From: Axinella damicornis
Taxonomy: Eukaryota; Porifera; Demospongiae; Axinellida; Axinellidae
Assembly (NCBI GenBank): GCA_963931865.1
Contig: OZ007508.1
Span: 6,266,737 to 6,330,736, forward strand
Direction: 5' to 3'
Length of the DNA stretch: 64,000 bases
Shown piece by piece: positions 1 through 11,949 of this stretch. The translations under genes and the position numbers were made by a program. How positions within the stretch are numbered: the stretch's first letter is position 1; each line of letters begins with the position of its first letter. A model generated the notes under the pieces. That model did not search any database, had not been told where the DNA came from, and worked only from the letters and a program-made list of their open reading frames with translations.

Positions 1-59
1 TCTCTGCCACTCCCCCTCACACACTTGCACACACACTAGCACACACCCACACATACTCA

Positions 60-560
60 CACAAGGAAACTGCCAAGAGCAGTGGCTGCATCCCTGCTCC
101 TTCCCCGAAGTCAATGGGCCCGGAGTTCCATTCTCAAACATATCTGGAAATGTTTGAGCTTCATAATGCTGCTTCTGGTGTGTGTACAGTTCTACACGAA
201 CATCTTCGTCCACATACACAAAGCTCTGAAAGCCTTCTCAAAGCTGCTATGGATAGTCAGGAATTCGAAGTGAAAGCATGATGTCGTGCTTTGGTGTATG
301 AAAAACCCAAGAAAAACTGATGATAGTGTGCTGTATGGGACAAACCTCAGATATACGTATTCCCAGATCCCACAAAGGGAATTATCTGGGAACCAGACCA
401 GTACGTTGCTGCATGCTCTCATTGCCATCAGAGCCCAAGTACAGCTATACCAGCCAAAGGTACCAGTGAGCCCACACCTTTCTCAGTGCTATTGTGGAAG
501 TAACCATGGCAACCGTTGTGTACAATCTGCAGTGTGCAACAACTAATAGCATGAAGGGTG
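60..560. repeat. 3' flank of NLR-A, segmentally duplicated
   Basis: This stretch lies downstream of the NLR-A stop. It matches 34748-35110, downstream of NLR-C, and more weakly 11530-11720, downstream of NLR-B. The shared order is a CA-rich start, a block reading like CVQFYTNIFVHIH on the plus strand, and a block reading FVPYST on the minus strand. It marks the 3' edge of the duplicated NLR unit. No gene is supported, because conservation on both strands is explained by DNA duplication. Confidence 0.7.
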
Positions 561-660
561 CTACTGAGGTAGACTAGAGGTCACATATCCAACCAAAAGT
601 TACATCTGAGTGGTACACGAACATTCAGATCCACGCTGTGGTTAGTAAACAAATGTTGGA

Positions 661-3650
661 CTAAAACTTTACACGCTCTTGCAGCGCTGTGTCACAGGTA
701 GAAAAAGAGAGTGGTTTGATCATTGGTGAAAGTATGAGTTTCTCTAGTGTTGTATTCTGTTGCAGACTCTCAATTAGGTTTAAGGCACCATCAACACCAA
801 CACTGTCATCTCTGAGCCATAGTGTCTTTAGACACCGATTCCTCTTAACCATGCTAGAAAAAGCAAGTGCACCTTCTACCCCAATACTGCAACCATTCAT
901 GTCCAGTTTAGTTAAGCTCTCATTTGTAGCCAACATGTCAGCAACAGCAATAGCACCTGCAGAGCCTATTGGATTGTGACTGAGGAAGAGACACTTCACA
1001 GTGGAGTTCTTTTCCAGTTCCCCTGCCAGGCAGACAGCACCCTCTCCCCCAATACTGCATCTACGCATGCTGAGTTTGGCTAGGCTCTTGTTTGTAGCTA
1101 ACATGGCAGCGAAAGCAACTGCACCTGCTGATCCTATTGGATTACCAGACAGCCTGAGGGTCTGTAGTTGGGTAGTTGTGTTTTCTTCTAGTGCCTTTGC
1201 TAGGTAAACAGAATCACTACTCTGAATATTGCAATGTTCGATGTCCACCTCCTTCAACCTGGTGTTCACTCTCAGCACTGATGCAAGACTGAGTACATTC
1301 CCTGAACTGAAGTTTGAGCCACTCATATCCAGCTTCTCAAGGGAAGTATTGTGAGAAAGGCCATCAACAATCAACTGAATGCTATCAGATGAGAAAATAT
1401 TTTTTTCAATACGAAGCACTTCTATGCACTTGGAGCTAGCCAGCAACTCACTCAAGGCCTTGCAGTCCTCAAGACCAATACCAGTATGCCTCAGGTGCAG
1501 TTTTCTGATGGTACTAAACTTGGTGAGAGATGTGATGAGATTCACTGCACCTCCTCCACCAATGGGATTGCCATTAAGGTCAAGGTACAGAAGGTGTTGT
1601 AACAAACCTTTATCTTGACACAAGCGGTCGCATATTCTGGAGGTCAGTTTACTATACACCAAACCAAGATGTGTCAGGTTGTGAAACGCTGACGTTTGTG
1701 GTATGTTAGTTACTAACAAATGGAGTGCAGCTGGATCAGACTTCCAAAATAGCATCTGCTTAACCTGTCCTTTTGATGGCAACAGAAACTGGTCCTGCTG
1801 GAGATTCAGTGCATTCAGAAATGTATCAACTGATTCCAGCTTGCAATATAGCAACTGAAGATTCCAGTCACAGCTGCTGTGGGCAATGCAATACCCCAGA
1901 ACGTACCAATGAAATGGCAGCAGTGCACTGCGACAATCAAGATAAAAGCACACAGAGTCAGAACCAATGATGCTAGTGAGTGCAGAACGGTCTTGTGACT
2001 CAAAAAGCCAGTGAAGAATTTGAAGCTTTAAAGATTTATATTCTTTGAATCCCCACAATCCCCTCCATAATGACCCCACTGGTAGATTCTCACTTGCAAA
2101 CCCTCTGACTACATCCCACAAGTCTTGTCCCAACTCACTGAGGCTGAAGCCTGCTAGAAATCTCACTACCACTTCCAACTTCGCATTTGAAATATGCTCT
2201 TTCATGAATGCTACCTGCTCATCCTTGCTAAGCTGGGAAATATAGTAGGCTGCTAAGTACTCCTGTACAGTGAGATGAAGCATGTTATAAGATACGCAAG
2301 CCCCACTGTCCACATACAGCTCTGGACAGGCCTGCATCAATCCCAGGGGGTCAAAGTCACTGGGAAGGTCGTGGAAGATAAGCTCAGTCTCAGCACTCAT
2401 GATTCCCATGTATGCTAGCTTACAAATACCACGAAACTGGCTGTACACAGGTTGAGGGAGATCTTTGAAGCTGTGGATGCTTGTACATGTATCCTTGTAC
2501 TCTTGTTTATCCTTCAAATAGCGTAACAGTAGACTTCTCATCAGGGAGGAGTAAAGCTGGGTCATGGTTTTGGGAACAACTGTTCCACTTGAGCTACAAC
2601 TCTTGAAAACCTCAACTACTATTGCACTATTCAACGGCACATACATGAGAGTATGGATGTGGGGATAGAGGGAGAGGTACTGAGTGAAATCTGATAGCGA
2701 TTGCCCATCTGAGAAAGCACATCGAAAGAATTGATCAATCTCTTTCTTGCCAAAGCCTACAATTTCAATTCTGCGAGAATGTCTACCTCTACAGGTTTGA
2801 CGAAGCTCTGCACTAGCACTGGGTCTAGTGGTTAAGATTACAGTGGCGTTGGGAAGTTCATCTCCATTAAAGAGCCTAACAAATATTGTATCCATTTTTC
2901 GTTTTGAGGCAGGAGCCTCATCAAACCCCTCAAGGATTACCAAGAGCCCATGGCCACCTGTACAGCAGATGTGATCAACAATTTCAGACCGCAACTTTGT
3001 GAGGGGATGGTAAAAGAGCTCAGAAACACTCTCGGCTTCTTGAACCCTCTTATCTCGGAACTTCAGGAGGACCACTAGGGAATACTCATTGAAAAGCTGG
3101 TGCTGGCCCCACTTCTGACACACCTCCCAAGCAAATGTAGACTTACCAATGCCAGGAGCTCCCTCAATCAGAAGTTGGGTTATGGGAAACACTTTATTTC
3201 CTCTACAGTTTGGTTTGAGTATATCCTGCATTGCAATAGGAGCCTTCCACTCCAGAATGTCGTCAATGGAACCATGAATAGTTTGTTGCCTGAATTTAAA
3301 CAGTTCCTTCTTGCTGGCGTACTCACTGCTAATCACTGCTAGGTTGACATAGCTGACAGCATCCAAAGGAGGCCACTTGGTGGAAGAACACTCATGTTCT
3401 GTGTAACATGCTCTAAGGAAGAGGGCATACTTTCCGAGAGCAGTATCAGGAACTACGGGGGGTAGTTGAGAGGGGGGATGTCTGGCAGGTGTCGTAGACT
3501 CACCATGTGCAGTATTTAACTCTAACGCTGACACCTGAAACATACCTTGGTCCTCATGTGTACATTTAGCTTTCTCAGGGAGACCCTCACCACTACCTCT
3601 CAACTCACACGGTGTACTGTTTCCATGAGCACATGGGTCAGACTCTATTC
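661..3650 (-). CDS. NLR-A, exon 2: NACHT-LRR receptor
   Basis: This exon encodes most of an NLR-type cytoplasmic innate immune sensor. A linker of about 50 residues is followed by a conserved pre-NACHT block (KYALFL, TIHGSIDDILEW). The NACHT ATPase has Walker A GAPGIGKST (residues 148-156 counted from 3603), Walker B LVILEGFDEA (221-230) and TTRPSA (258-263). A winged-helix-like region with the motif LTVQEYLAAYYISQ follows. About ten ribonuclease-inhibitor-type LRRs (pattern LxxLDLxxNPIG) run from about residue 640 to the stop. The exon start is set at a TTCTCCAG acceptor at 3651-3652, which gives phase 1 and joins in frame to 4098-4515; the sum is 3408 nt, or 1135 aa. It lacks the Pro/Tyr/Gln-rich linker of NLR-B and NLR-C. 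No internal stops are seen. The family assignment is firm; the ligand is unknown. Confidence 0.9.
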
Positions 3651-4097
3651 CTGGAGAACCTGTGCAAAGCCATACGTATACGGTAGTATAACCACTATAC
3701 CACTGAGCTGATGCTGTTACAATCTCTGTGTATCAACTCTGAGGTGGAAGAGAGCATGCAACTAGCACACTAGATGTAGAGTACCTTATAAGTGCCAGGA
3801 GAGAGAGAATTGAATGAACCTACCAAAAGAATTCTGACAACAGTTGGAATTTGAACTCAAGATCTATACTAATTGAATCACAGCTGCTCCAAAATTTATT
3901 TGCAAGTCATTTTCTCTGTCTTAGCTAACCAGCTCTATGGTGACCATGTAACATAATACATGTGGCCTAATAAAGATACGTGCATTCATACATGTGCATC
4001 CGAAGCTTCCCACCGTGAATGCTATAGTATGTACGTCTCATAAACAAGCGAATTGACGGTCAACAATTAAATGTGTGCTTTCAAGACACAAACTTAC
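3651..4097 (-). other. NLR-A intron with tRNA-SINE-like pieces
   Basis: This 447-bp phase-1 intron has donor GTAAGT at 4097-4092 and acceptor CTCCAG at 3651. On the minus strand, about 3890-3830 contains a B-box-like GAGTTCAAATTCC. About 3705-3690 has an A-box-like CTCAGTGGTATAGTGG that runs towards the acceptor. Both look like decayed tRNA-derived SINE parts. The splice site is inferred from phase and consensus. Confidence 0.6.
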
Positions 4098-4515
4098 CAT
4101 AAGCCTCCTCCAACTTGGTAGCCAGGTGCTCTAGTGAGGGCTCACTGTGGAGAATGTCCAGGAAGTCTTGGAACTTAGATGTGGGACAAGTTACAATTTG
4201 TTGTTCAACAGCTGTCAAAAGAAGTTGATTTCTTTCAAGAACAGAGTGCATCTTGTTACTGGCTTTTATCCTCTCATTTTGATCAATGAGACCTGCAGAA
4301 TATAGTTTAAGTGATATCAACTCCGGATCTGAGATGCCAACAGCAAAGTCTGCAAAACATTTTCGGAACGCCAGATACTCGGCCGAGTCCAGCTTTGATT
4401 TAACTCCAGTGTCAGGATGATTTTGTTGAGATGACTTTGTTCGCTTCCTCAATCCTAGTAGTTTGCGTTTAGGCTGTGGTGACTCTGGCTCAGAATGGCC
4501 TTGACCCATGGTCAT
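4098..4515 (-). CDS. NLR-A, exon 1: basic N-terminus plus CARD-like domain
   Basis: This exon encodes the signalling domain of NLR-A. The ATG is at 4515, with a second possible start at 4509. Residues 16-30 are basic (KRKLLGLRKRTK). Residues about 45-139 form a CARD-like helical bundle ending in FQDFLDILHSEPSLEHL, comparable with the exons at 49940 and 21073. The exon ends TAT G|GTAAGT at 4098, phase 1. CARD domains recruit partners through homotypic contacts; the partner cannot be told from the sequence. The closeness to exon 2 (447 bp) contrasts with the multi-kilobase introns of its paralogues. Confidence 0.8.
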
Positions 4516-6054
4516 AAACTACAGAATGAGAATAGATGTTGCACATACGTAGCATGATTGATGATGTGGAATAATGTGTTGGCTGTGAGACTGTCTTTGC
4601 CATATCTTGCTATCCCCAGGCCCCAGTTTCTTCCCTGAATCATACCCTGCTCCTAATCTGCCAGGCACGTATAGGAAAGGGGTTTTAATGAAACACTCCC
4701 CAGAGTGCCAATTACCGGTACTGTGAAAACTCAGTCTATAGCATGTCACTGCTTAACATTACAAAAACTTCTGGCCACCTCGTGTTGGCTGCAGGTCCTT
4801 GTTGAAACTCACCTCAAATGGTGGTAGAGTTATGACTGCTTATTATATGTCATCCTATTGGTAACCACTGCTTGCTTTGACTGTGATTGGCAGTATGTGA
4901 TGTCATGCAACGTGTGTGTGTGTGTTAGTGCAGCCAACAAGGCTAGCAATAAGCATACAACAATAACTGTACGATGAGCTGGTGGATGCAATTGGAGTCT
5001 GCTAGTATCCTCAAGATATGAGACATCATTCCATATCTTGAGCTTGCTCTCCAGTGAGTTGCAGGAGTGTGGATGTCACGTGCATGCATTAGTCCCCAGA
5101 AATAATTGACACTAAGGTTAGGACATCACACGCTGTGTGTGATCATGACCATGCTTCAGTTACAAAGCTGTAGGCTGCAATCAACATGCACAGTCATGGA
5201 AGAGTACTCCGAACTATGCATAAAAGCCAACTAGAAACAAGCTTACTACACATATTTTGAGGTTGTCATGGCTCCAAGCTGCTTTGCTCAGGATGTGTCA
5301 TTCGTAGCCTCTTCACTCACTGAATGCGCCTACCTCATGCTGTAGTCTCAATAGGCAGATGTTTGCAGGGGAAACGAAAAAGAACATCTGGTCATCGGTC
5401 ATCATCGACAGGTTTTTGTGGAAGTTGCTGGAATATTGGCAGATTAGAATATCGTTCACATGATCAGTGCTTATTCCAATGAGTATGAGGACAGATTTCT
5501 TTTACAGTCACAAGCGAATAGCACAAACACACATCATTCACCACAAGCATTGTAGTACAGTGGTAGAGAGTCACAGTAATTGTGCTCCTTCCTCAAGTGT
5601 TTTTTCCTGCACAAACATCTGCCAGACTATCTATGCTGTAGCAGTTCTGATAGGTAGCTATTGCATGTGCAGCAAGGGTATACAGAGTCATGGCTGTGTC
5701 TGTCAGTATGTCAGTATGTCAGTGGACACAAAGTGTACATACCTCACAAACGACAACCATACAAAGAGCTGTGAAAAGTTTTGCTCTCTGTCCAAATTAT
5801 CGAACAAAACCTCGATTTCAATATTCTTTACAGTGAGGCCAAAATATAATCATGTCAGTACTTTTCTATGATAATTTAACACAAGACACGTATACAAAGG
5901 ACACTTGAAAATAGCTAACGCAAGCATGCCAAACATGCAGATGCTAAAACTTTAAATTTAGTCCCAGTCATAGCTGCAACAGGTGTCCAACAGTGAGTCT
6001 TTCCGGTGTTGATTTGGAAATTAGGAGTATCATCAACAACCTAATTATACTAGA
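4516..6054. other. Intergenic, upstream of NLR-A
   Basis: This interval should hold the NLR-A promoter. I see no coherent gene. The longest open stretch, 5467-5871 plus (134 aa), is Ser/Cys/His-rich with no recognised motif or supporting splice context. No TATA box or other element could be fixed. Confidence 0.5.
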
Positions 6055-6056
6055 CG

Positions 6057-6067
6057 TTTATTTTATT
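6057..6067 (-). terminator. Candidate polyadenylation signals
   Basis: Two overlapping AATAAA hexamers on the minus strand (complement of 6057-6062 and 6062-6067) lie about 200 bp after the stop of the cysteine-rich gene model at 6265. They fit its 3' end. Confidence 0.4.
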
Positions 6068-6264
6068 CATATAGTTTATTAGCAGAGTCACCACTACTGG
6101 TGTCTCCAACAGGGGTGAGTTAGAGCAGCGATCCTGATGAGGAGCTCTTAGGTTGTGCCGTAGACATTCCTCCTCTTCTTCCGGCCAACTACAGGAGTCA
6201 ATCCATCTGTGGACCCTTGAATGCATTACCGTGTAGCTCTCCCCTCTTATCATACAGGATGGAT

Positions 6265-6427
6265 TTACACTCTGTGAGATTCACAGGAACTTCCAGTAGC
6301 ACTGTTGCGATCACAGTCACTGTGGACAACAGGAGGTTCTTGCAGCAATGCTGGAGGTTGATCAGCATGATGGTCATTAACCTCGCTGCTGCCAGCCCTA
6401 CGAGCGATCGAGCAGCTATTCAGGTGT
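6265..6427 (-). CDS. Cys-rich gene, last exon (unknown function)
   Basis: This is the terminal exon of an unrecognised multi-exon gene. Acceptor GTTTCAG is followed by 163 nt open to TAA at 6265-6267. The piece is hydrophilic and Pro/Ser-rich (ADQPPALLQEPPVV, ending SSCESHRV). Its phase-2 start matches the phase-2 end of the exon at 6486-6624. It could be a cytoplasmic or secreted C-terminal tail. The model rests on splice consensus and phase agreement across three exons, not on homology. Confidence 0.45.
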
Positions 6428-6485
6428 CTGAAACTCTAGGTTACTGGTGACTGGTGAGGACAGCGGTATCTGACTCTTCTCTCAC

Positions 6486-6624
6486 GTTTCTTCCTGTGAA
6501 CAGTACACTTGCCGCTGTTGGCCTCCTTTGCATGCTGAAGCCACAGGGAGGACACAGAAAACCCAGTAACTGTCTGTTTGGCAGACAATTGTGCAGTGCC
6601 CATCGAAAGCCTGTGGTGTTGCAG
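6486..6624 (-). CDS. Cys-rich gene, internal exon
   Basis: Acceptor CCGCTTGCAG after a good pyrimidine tract and donor GTGAGA bound 139 nt (phase 1 in, phase 2 out) that are open throughout. The product has six cysteines and a short hydrophobic stretch (YWVFCVLPVASAC). All three minus frames are largely open here, so the frame choice depends on phase consistency with 6705-6769 and 6265-6427. No family is recognised. Confidence 0.4.
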
Positions 6625-6704
6625 CTGCAAGCGGACAGACAGAGGGATCAACCCCAGTCTTCACTAGGTCCGCGTGTGGACAATGCAGACATGGATTTTC
6701 ATAC

Positions 6705-6769
6705 CTTCCGTTATTTCTTCAATCATTGTTGTGACCCATACAGCACAGACGGCGCACCGACCATTGCAG
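6705..6769 (-). CDS. Cys-rich gene, small internal exon
   Basis: This is 65 nt between acceptor GCTTGCAG and donor GTATGA (phase 2 in, phase 1 out). It encodes CNGRCAVCAVW followed by TTMIEEITEG. The CxxxCxxC spacing could be metal-binding or disulphide-bonded. The connection to the 5' exon at 7095-7283 is not resolved, since at least one exon in between is unidentified. The interval 6770-7094 shows nothing else firm. Confidence 0.35.
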
Positions 6770-7094
6770 CTGCAAGCAGCACACAGGGTTAGGCTCTACT
6801 GGGCACTTCTTGTTACACTTATACAATTGCTAGAATTTACGTAGACACAAGAACCTGGGCCTGTATGGCCCCTGGTGTAGCTACGCCACTGGTAACGAGG
6901 ATACACCACTGGTTAGGAGGCGGTCTAATTATGCGTTGCAGACAAACTCATGGCCACACACAACAAACTCCCCCTGTTACAGAACCAAACGAATTATAAA
7001 CATACCTGGAATCATTTGTGCACCCGTATGCTAACTAGCTATATCTAGCAAAATAATTTCAGATTCATATCAGTGGGGATACAGCTCTACTCAC

Positions 7095-7283
7095 CTTCGA
7101 CAAGATTCGCTCTATATATCCTAGTGGAGGGCGTGGGACACCTCTAGAACTACGGGTCCTCGAATCTTTAGCGCGAAAGGCCAGGGCAGTTGAAGTGGCG
7201 TTGGCAGCACAAGTTTTCAATGAGCGCAGCTTCAACCTAGCCAACCAGCCAAGCTTGTATTTTGCGAAAGTAATTATTATCAT
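7095..7283 (-). CDS. Candidate first exon of the Cys-rich gene
   Basis: A 63-codon open stretch starts MIIITFAKYKLGW and ends ERILSK at a strong GTGAGT donor (7094-7089), phase 0. The N-terminus is basic and Ser/Arg/Ala-rich, compatible with an organelle-targeting or secreted N-terminus. It may instead belong to a separate gene. No family is recognised. Confidence 0.35.
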
Positions 7284-8181
7284 GTGAGCCAGTTACGTAA
7301 CTTACGTAGTAGTAATGTTACGTAATGAAGTTTTGTATGCAGCTCAATTGCCCATCAAAAGTACACCCCATGAAGGTCCTCACATAATTATTGACAATGA
7401 AAAAGTTTAGTTCTGACATCAGTATTGCAATTCATTTGGGGTAGTCCAATCATAATATCAACTCCCAGAAAACCATCTCACAAAATCAACAGTTACTAGT
7501 CAACTAGCAATTTAGATAGCTTGGTACATGCAAGCCCAGGATTATACACCTCACCCCCATGAGGATGCAAGTCTTTTACCACAACGATTGGCCTTTGATA
7601 TTACTACACCTATCGCTGGCACTGTGAGTTGAAGAATCCCACCCCAACATATATCTGCGAAATCATTGATGTTATTAAAATGGAGCAAGGGTGTAGCAGC
7701 TAGGTGGCTTTTCTCCAAACAGCGATAAGACTTCTGGGAAGTTGATATTCTAGTAAGTGTTGTATTCATGTATACATTGTATAGTGGGATCCAGAGTTGA
7801 CATTTTGGTACCCAACCGATAATTGATTGTACACTCAGGTCAATAAGTATGCACTCATCATGATCAGTGCGATCAGTAATCAACACCGACCCCATGCAAT
7901 TAACTCATTGGTACATGTAGGAAGTCGGTCATACAGTAACATACAGTCCTATGCAGCATGTAGCTTATTGCCAGTTATTGGCCTCATGCACCCACTCAAA
8001 CAGATGAATTCGAAGTTTTCCACAAGACAAAATCATCATTTTTGTCTGATGAACTTCACAACACAGAGGGCGTGCACTCAGTACAGTATGGAGAGGCAGG
8101 TACAAATATACTAACAGCAATACAATTTTCAGCTACTGCATGTAAGTACGTATTACGTATCATGACCAGTATAACAGTGAG
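7284..8181. other. Intergenic, no gene seen
   Basis: An open stretch on the minus strand at 7551-7895 (114 aa) has no motif, splice support or repeat partner in the window. The rest is AT-rich without recognisable features. Confidence 0.4.
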
Positions 8182-9948
8182 TCAGGTCACATGACAGTTG
8201 AGTTCCTTCTTGATGACCTCTGACCTCTGCTGTGAACACTCAGAGGAACAGGTCTTGCTGTCATGTCTGTAAGAGTACTCCCCTAGTTCATCCTCCAATC
8301 CACTACACCTGTGGAAGCAGAAGAAACAATGACTCACACTCTGCCTGCAGACCAGTCACAGAATATGCTAACACTGTAACCTGCAGAACCCACAGCCTCA
8401 ACAACACTGCTACTGATCATAACTATATTATAGCAGTGCATGTGCTAGAGCATTTTCTAGGAAACCATTAGATGGTAGGTATGCGTCTTTGTAGAGTTTA
8501 TGAGTATTTCCAGATGCTATACAATCGGACACCTTAATTCATGGCATTGTGTCGGTATACTGAAACAATTATGTCTCATGTGTCTACCATCTGTTCGTCT
8601 ACCTGATGTCATACATGTGACCAGATCTCCCTCCTCCATTGTGCCAAACTGTGACACAAACTGGAGGTGGGGTGAGGCCTGAGAACGAGGCTAGGCAAAC
8701 AGTGACTACATGGAACTGAACACGGACTAACCCGTAGCAGCAATATCTCCTGTCTCCCAGTGGCCATGAGATGTCCAGACTCCTCCCCCATGGCTAGTGG
8801 TGTCAACCCACCTTCCCTGGAGAGGGTTGCAACATACACTGAATGCTGTTGGCGATAATACTAGTAGGTTTCATTTCGTAATCAGTGGAATAAATCTCTG
8901 CCCTACACAAATACTTACAGGATGAAGGACTATAAGTTCATAAATAAATATTAGGTCCACCTTTCCTATACACGGTAGACATGCATGGCTTGTATAACTA
9001 CAAGTTAGTACACAGCAGGCATTGATCAGTACGTAACCTACCAGTTTGCATCTCTCCCTCCACCTCCTCTGTCATATGGTCCTCATGCGAGTCTCTCCCT
9101 CCTAATAAAAAGTGAGCAAAGCAGTGAACAGGAGTAAAATTAAACAGAGGAATCCATAGTAACATGTACCTATATACTGTCTGAAGATTGTGCTCCATAT
9201 ACACTGCCTTCCAGGAGTGCTCACATCAGTGTCCGATCACTTGACAAATGATGTCACAATTTCTTCACTCGTGGTTCCTCCTCTGGGAAACCCCCTGACA
9301 GAGGTACACGTACACAGTGTAGTGTCTGTGGTCCGAGGAGTACAGAACTGAGATTATCCACCCAGCCTTTCTCACAAGGCAGCTGCACACACTGGGAGGT
9401 GCAGTGCACTAGGACTGAGTTCCCATAGCAACCAGTGCACATTCTGACCCCTCCTGTGAGTAGCTCAGTTTGATTACTAGGTGTGTGTACCTACTTGCAT
9501 GACATGCTCACCTACTTAGTGGTAGGTGTCTGTGTACATAGTCTCAGTGTGGAGGTATGCATACCAGGTACAGTACAATGGAGAAAGGCTCAGCAATGTA
9601 AGGATGGACACTTGGCCACTACTCACCCTCCATCCAACAGCAGGTTTGAGCATATTTATTGGTATTTGGGTCCACAGTCCGGTTTCAATCCTCTCAGAAG
9701 CAACTCTCAATCTCCAGTAGTCACATGTGGCCCTCGATCCTGGCACCCACCAAAATTCCGGCAGGAAAGCTGGAGCCTGGTGCCCGGTAGAACAAGTGAC
9801 TAGACCTTGCATGGGGTAAAAGCAACCATACCGGATCCGCACATGAGATCTTTGAAGGGCCAGAATCACCAACTGTGGTTCAATTACAAAGACACACATG
9901 CACGCACACACAAATCAATGCATGGACAGTATTAATTTTTGCAACATT

Positions 9949-9985
<37 letters not shown>

Positions 9986-11215
9986 ATACACCCACAGTGC
10001 ACGTGTCTGGACATGTGCCCACAAATGTACCAGTTTGGTGAAATCTCCTTGAGGAGGGATTGGAAGTTGTCATGGACATTCGATGCTAATTTGGAGGTGG
10101 AGATGAGAGGTGCTGGAAAAGCTGGGTCATGCATGTCGAGCCTGAGGGAACGAACAAGAATTCTTGACCTGTGTGAACTGCTTCACGCACCACCTCCACA
10201 CACACACACATACCAGGAATAACCAGCCGAGAGTGTCTCCTCTGTCGTAATGATGGGCCAGTGAGAGTGTCCCACCATCTGTAGGTCAGCCGTCTCCCAG
10301 ACTGAACTAGCAGCTGACACACCTTCAGGTAGTGACCAGACTCCTCCCACCGTGATGTCGTGTATGTGCAGCTGGTGTACATGTGTGACTCCTCCCACCG
10401 TGATGTCGTGTATGTGCAGCTGGTGTACATGTGTGACTCCTCCCACCGTGATGTCGTGTATGTGCAGCTGGTGTACATGTGTGACTCCTCCCACCGTGAT
10501 GTCGTGTATGTGCAGCTGGTGTACATGTGTGACTCCTCCCACCGTGATGTCATGTATGTGCAGCTGGTGTACATGTGTGACTCCTCTGACCTAGTGAGCA
10601 TGAGTAGTGTAGCCCCTCCCTGTGCTGCCATGGTGATGCCCAGCTCAGGATGCCGGCCCACAGTGTGCCCATGCAATGGGTGGGGGGAGGGCCTGGGGTG
10701 GCAAGGAGTTCCTCAAGGACTCAGGTAGGAGGCATGTGGGAAGGTGATCAGACTATTCTGGGGAGGAAACCATCAGAGCTAGGATATAATCGTACATCCA
10801 CCAATTACAATGTATCTAATTAAGCCGGTCAAAGTAGTAATTGGACATGATTTCCACTCTCTACCTCTCCCTCCCTCCATGGCCAGTTATCCATCGATCC
10901 CTTCCTCCTTCCTCCCTCCCCCAACCCCAATTCAGGAACTAGCAGCATACAATACCAGTCCTATATTCTACCACTGTCTCTACTGTAGCCTAGCAGTCTC
11001 CTGTCACACTATCAATGTGATGCCAGTAAGGTCCGTGTGACTGGACAGAGGGAGGAAGAATTGTACGTATGGACATCCTCCATTAACACGAAGCAGGCTA
11101 CAGTTAGTGGTCACTGATAAAAAGAAAGTTCACTCACTACAGCATGGTGGCATGGGAGGCGTGGCACTTCAGAAGCTAGAGCTGCAAGAGGGAGGATGAC
11201 AAGAGCAGCCAGCAT
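8182..11215 (-). CDS. Neighbour gene X1 (putative secreted or membrane protein), multi-exon
   Basis: This is an unrecognised gene model assembled from splice sites. First exon 11138-11215 encodes a signal-peptide-like MLAALVILPLAALAS then donor GTGAGT. Acidic exon 9042-9101 (phase 1 to 1, SHEDHMTEEVEGEMQ) precedes exon 8732-8838 (phase 1 in), which carries SREGGLTPLAMGEESGH. Last exon 8182-8308 follows acceptor TTCCACAG, encodes CSGLEDELGEYSYRHD, is Ser/Cys/Lys-rich and ends TGA. Exons between 9101 and 11138 are not resolved; they include the 48-bp repeat at 10341-10588. Versions of the first exon, the LTPLA exon and the flanks recur at 25.8-34.2 kb and in part at 54.3-57.0 kb, so this is a family duplicated with the NLRs. 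The phase between the last two listed exons does not match, so an exon is missing. Function unknown. Confidence 0.4.
9627..9880 (-). other. Repeated exon-like segment with donor GTGAGT
   Basis: An open minus-strand stretch ends GTTGGATGGAG before GTGAGT at 9626. The same end (CTCACCCTCTATCCAACAGCAG on the plus strand) occurs at 56916-56940. It is probably an internal exon of the X family, but its 5' limit and frame are unclear. Confidence 0.3.
9950..9981. repeat. (CA)n microsatellite
   Basis: About 16 perfect CA dinucleotides. Confidence 0.95.
9995..10140 (-). other. X-family exon-like block (copy 1)
   Basis: The minus strand reads PLISTSKLASNVHDNFQ. The paralogous block at 56495-56600 reads PLISTSRMSLNVDDNF. 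The shared reading frame and order relative to the CA/GT repeats suggest a conserved exon of the X family. Confidence 0.35.
10341..10588. repeat. 48-bp tandem repeat, about 5 copies
   Basis: The unit begins CTCCTCCCACCGTGATGTCG; starts are at 10341, 10389, 10437, 10485 and 10533, with a diverged sixth at 10581. As 48 is divisible by three, frames on both strands stay open; on the minus strand the unit encodes EESHMYTSCTYTTSRW. It lies inside the X1 gene model. Confidence 0.95.
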
Positions 11216-11443
11216 GGTGGCATGGGAGGTGCAGTCAAACCCAATGGTACTTGAGAGGACGGAGCTGAAAGAGGGATAGAACATCGCCATGCTTTAGGAC
11301 ACTCAGGGATCACACCAACAGTCCCTGCTGCTTTGTCTTCCGTATCAAAGGGAAAGGAATCAGTTCATGAGGTGCAGTGTACAGTGTACAAACTACAGAA
11401 CAGCAAGTCTTGGGCCGTAATGTGAAACAAAGTAAGGTCAATA

Positions 11444-11481
<38 letters not shown>

Positions 11482-11949
11482 ACACACACACATGTTCACA
11501 CTCACTGGAATGGCAGTGCTCTGAGAAGTGGCTGCATCATTCCACCATCTCTGCTGTCAGTGGGAGTTTCTCTCTCAATAAGAATCGGCAGACCACAGTA
11601 CTACTGCTTGTGTATGTACGTCTCTACATCCAGTACTAATTTGTCCATACACACACACACAAGTTCTGAAAGTCTTCTTCAAACTGAAGTCAGGAAGTGA
11701 AAGCACATGTGGGGAGTTGTGTGGGTTCCACACAAACACCCTCCCACTACTAGTATCAGACTGGTACCAGGATAGTCCCTGAGTTCAGAGGTCACAAGGA
11801 GACAAAATCAGGAGGTGAAGTGAACAGATAGTGTAACTGGTTCACGTGAGGTAGACATGAGGTCACACATCAACTGTAGATCCGAGTGGTACACAACGAT
11901 AATGTCAACTGGACAAATTAAGCATCAACCTGACTGGCTGCTGATGAAG
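11216..11949. other. X1 upstream region and NLR-B 3' flank
   Basis: The first part, 11216-11370, is paralogous to 31150-31280 and 33200-33350, around the X-family first exon. A (CA)n tract lies at about 11442-11492. From about 11530 the sequence is the 3' flank shared by NLR-A, B and C. No separate gene is seen. Confidence 0.55.

Noticed and set aside
5467..5871. 134-aa plus-strand reading frame
   Set aside because: No motif, no splice context, composition typical of non-coding AT-rich DNA, and a hydrophilic Ser/Cys mix without pattern.
10360..10728. Plus-strand protein with MYVQLVYMCDSSHRDV repeats
   Set aside because: A mirror of the 48-bp repeat. No plus-strand splice or promoter context, and the minus strand fits the X1 gene direction.
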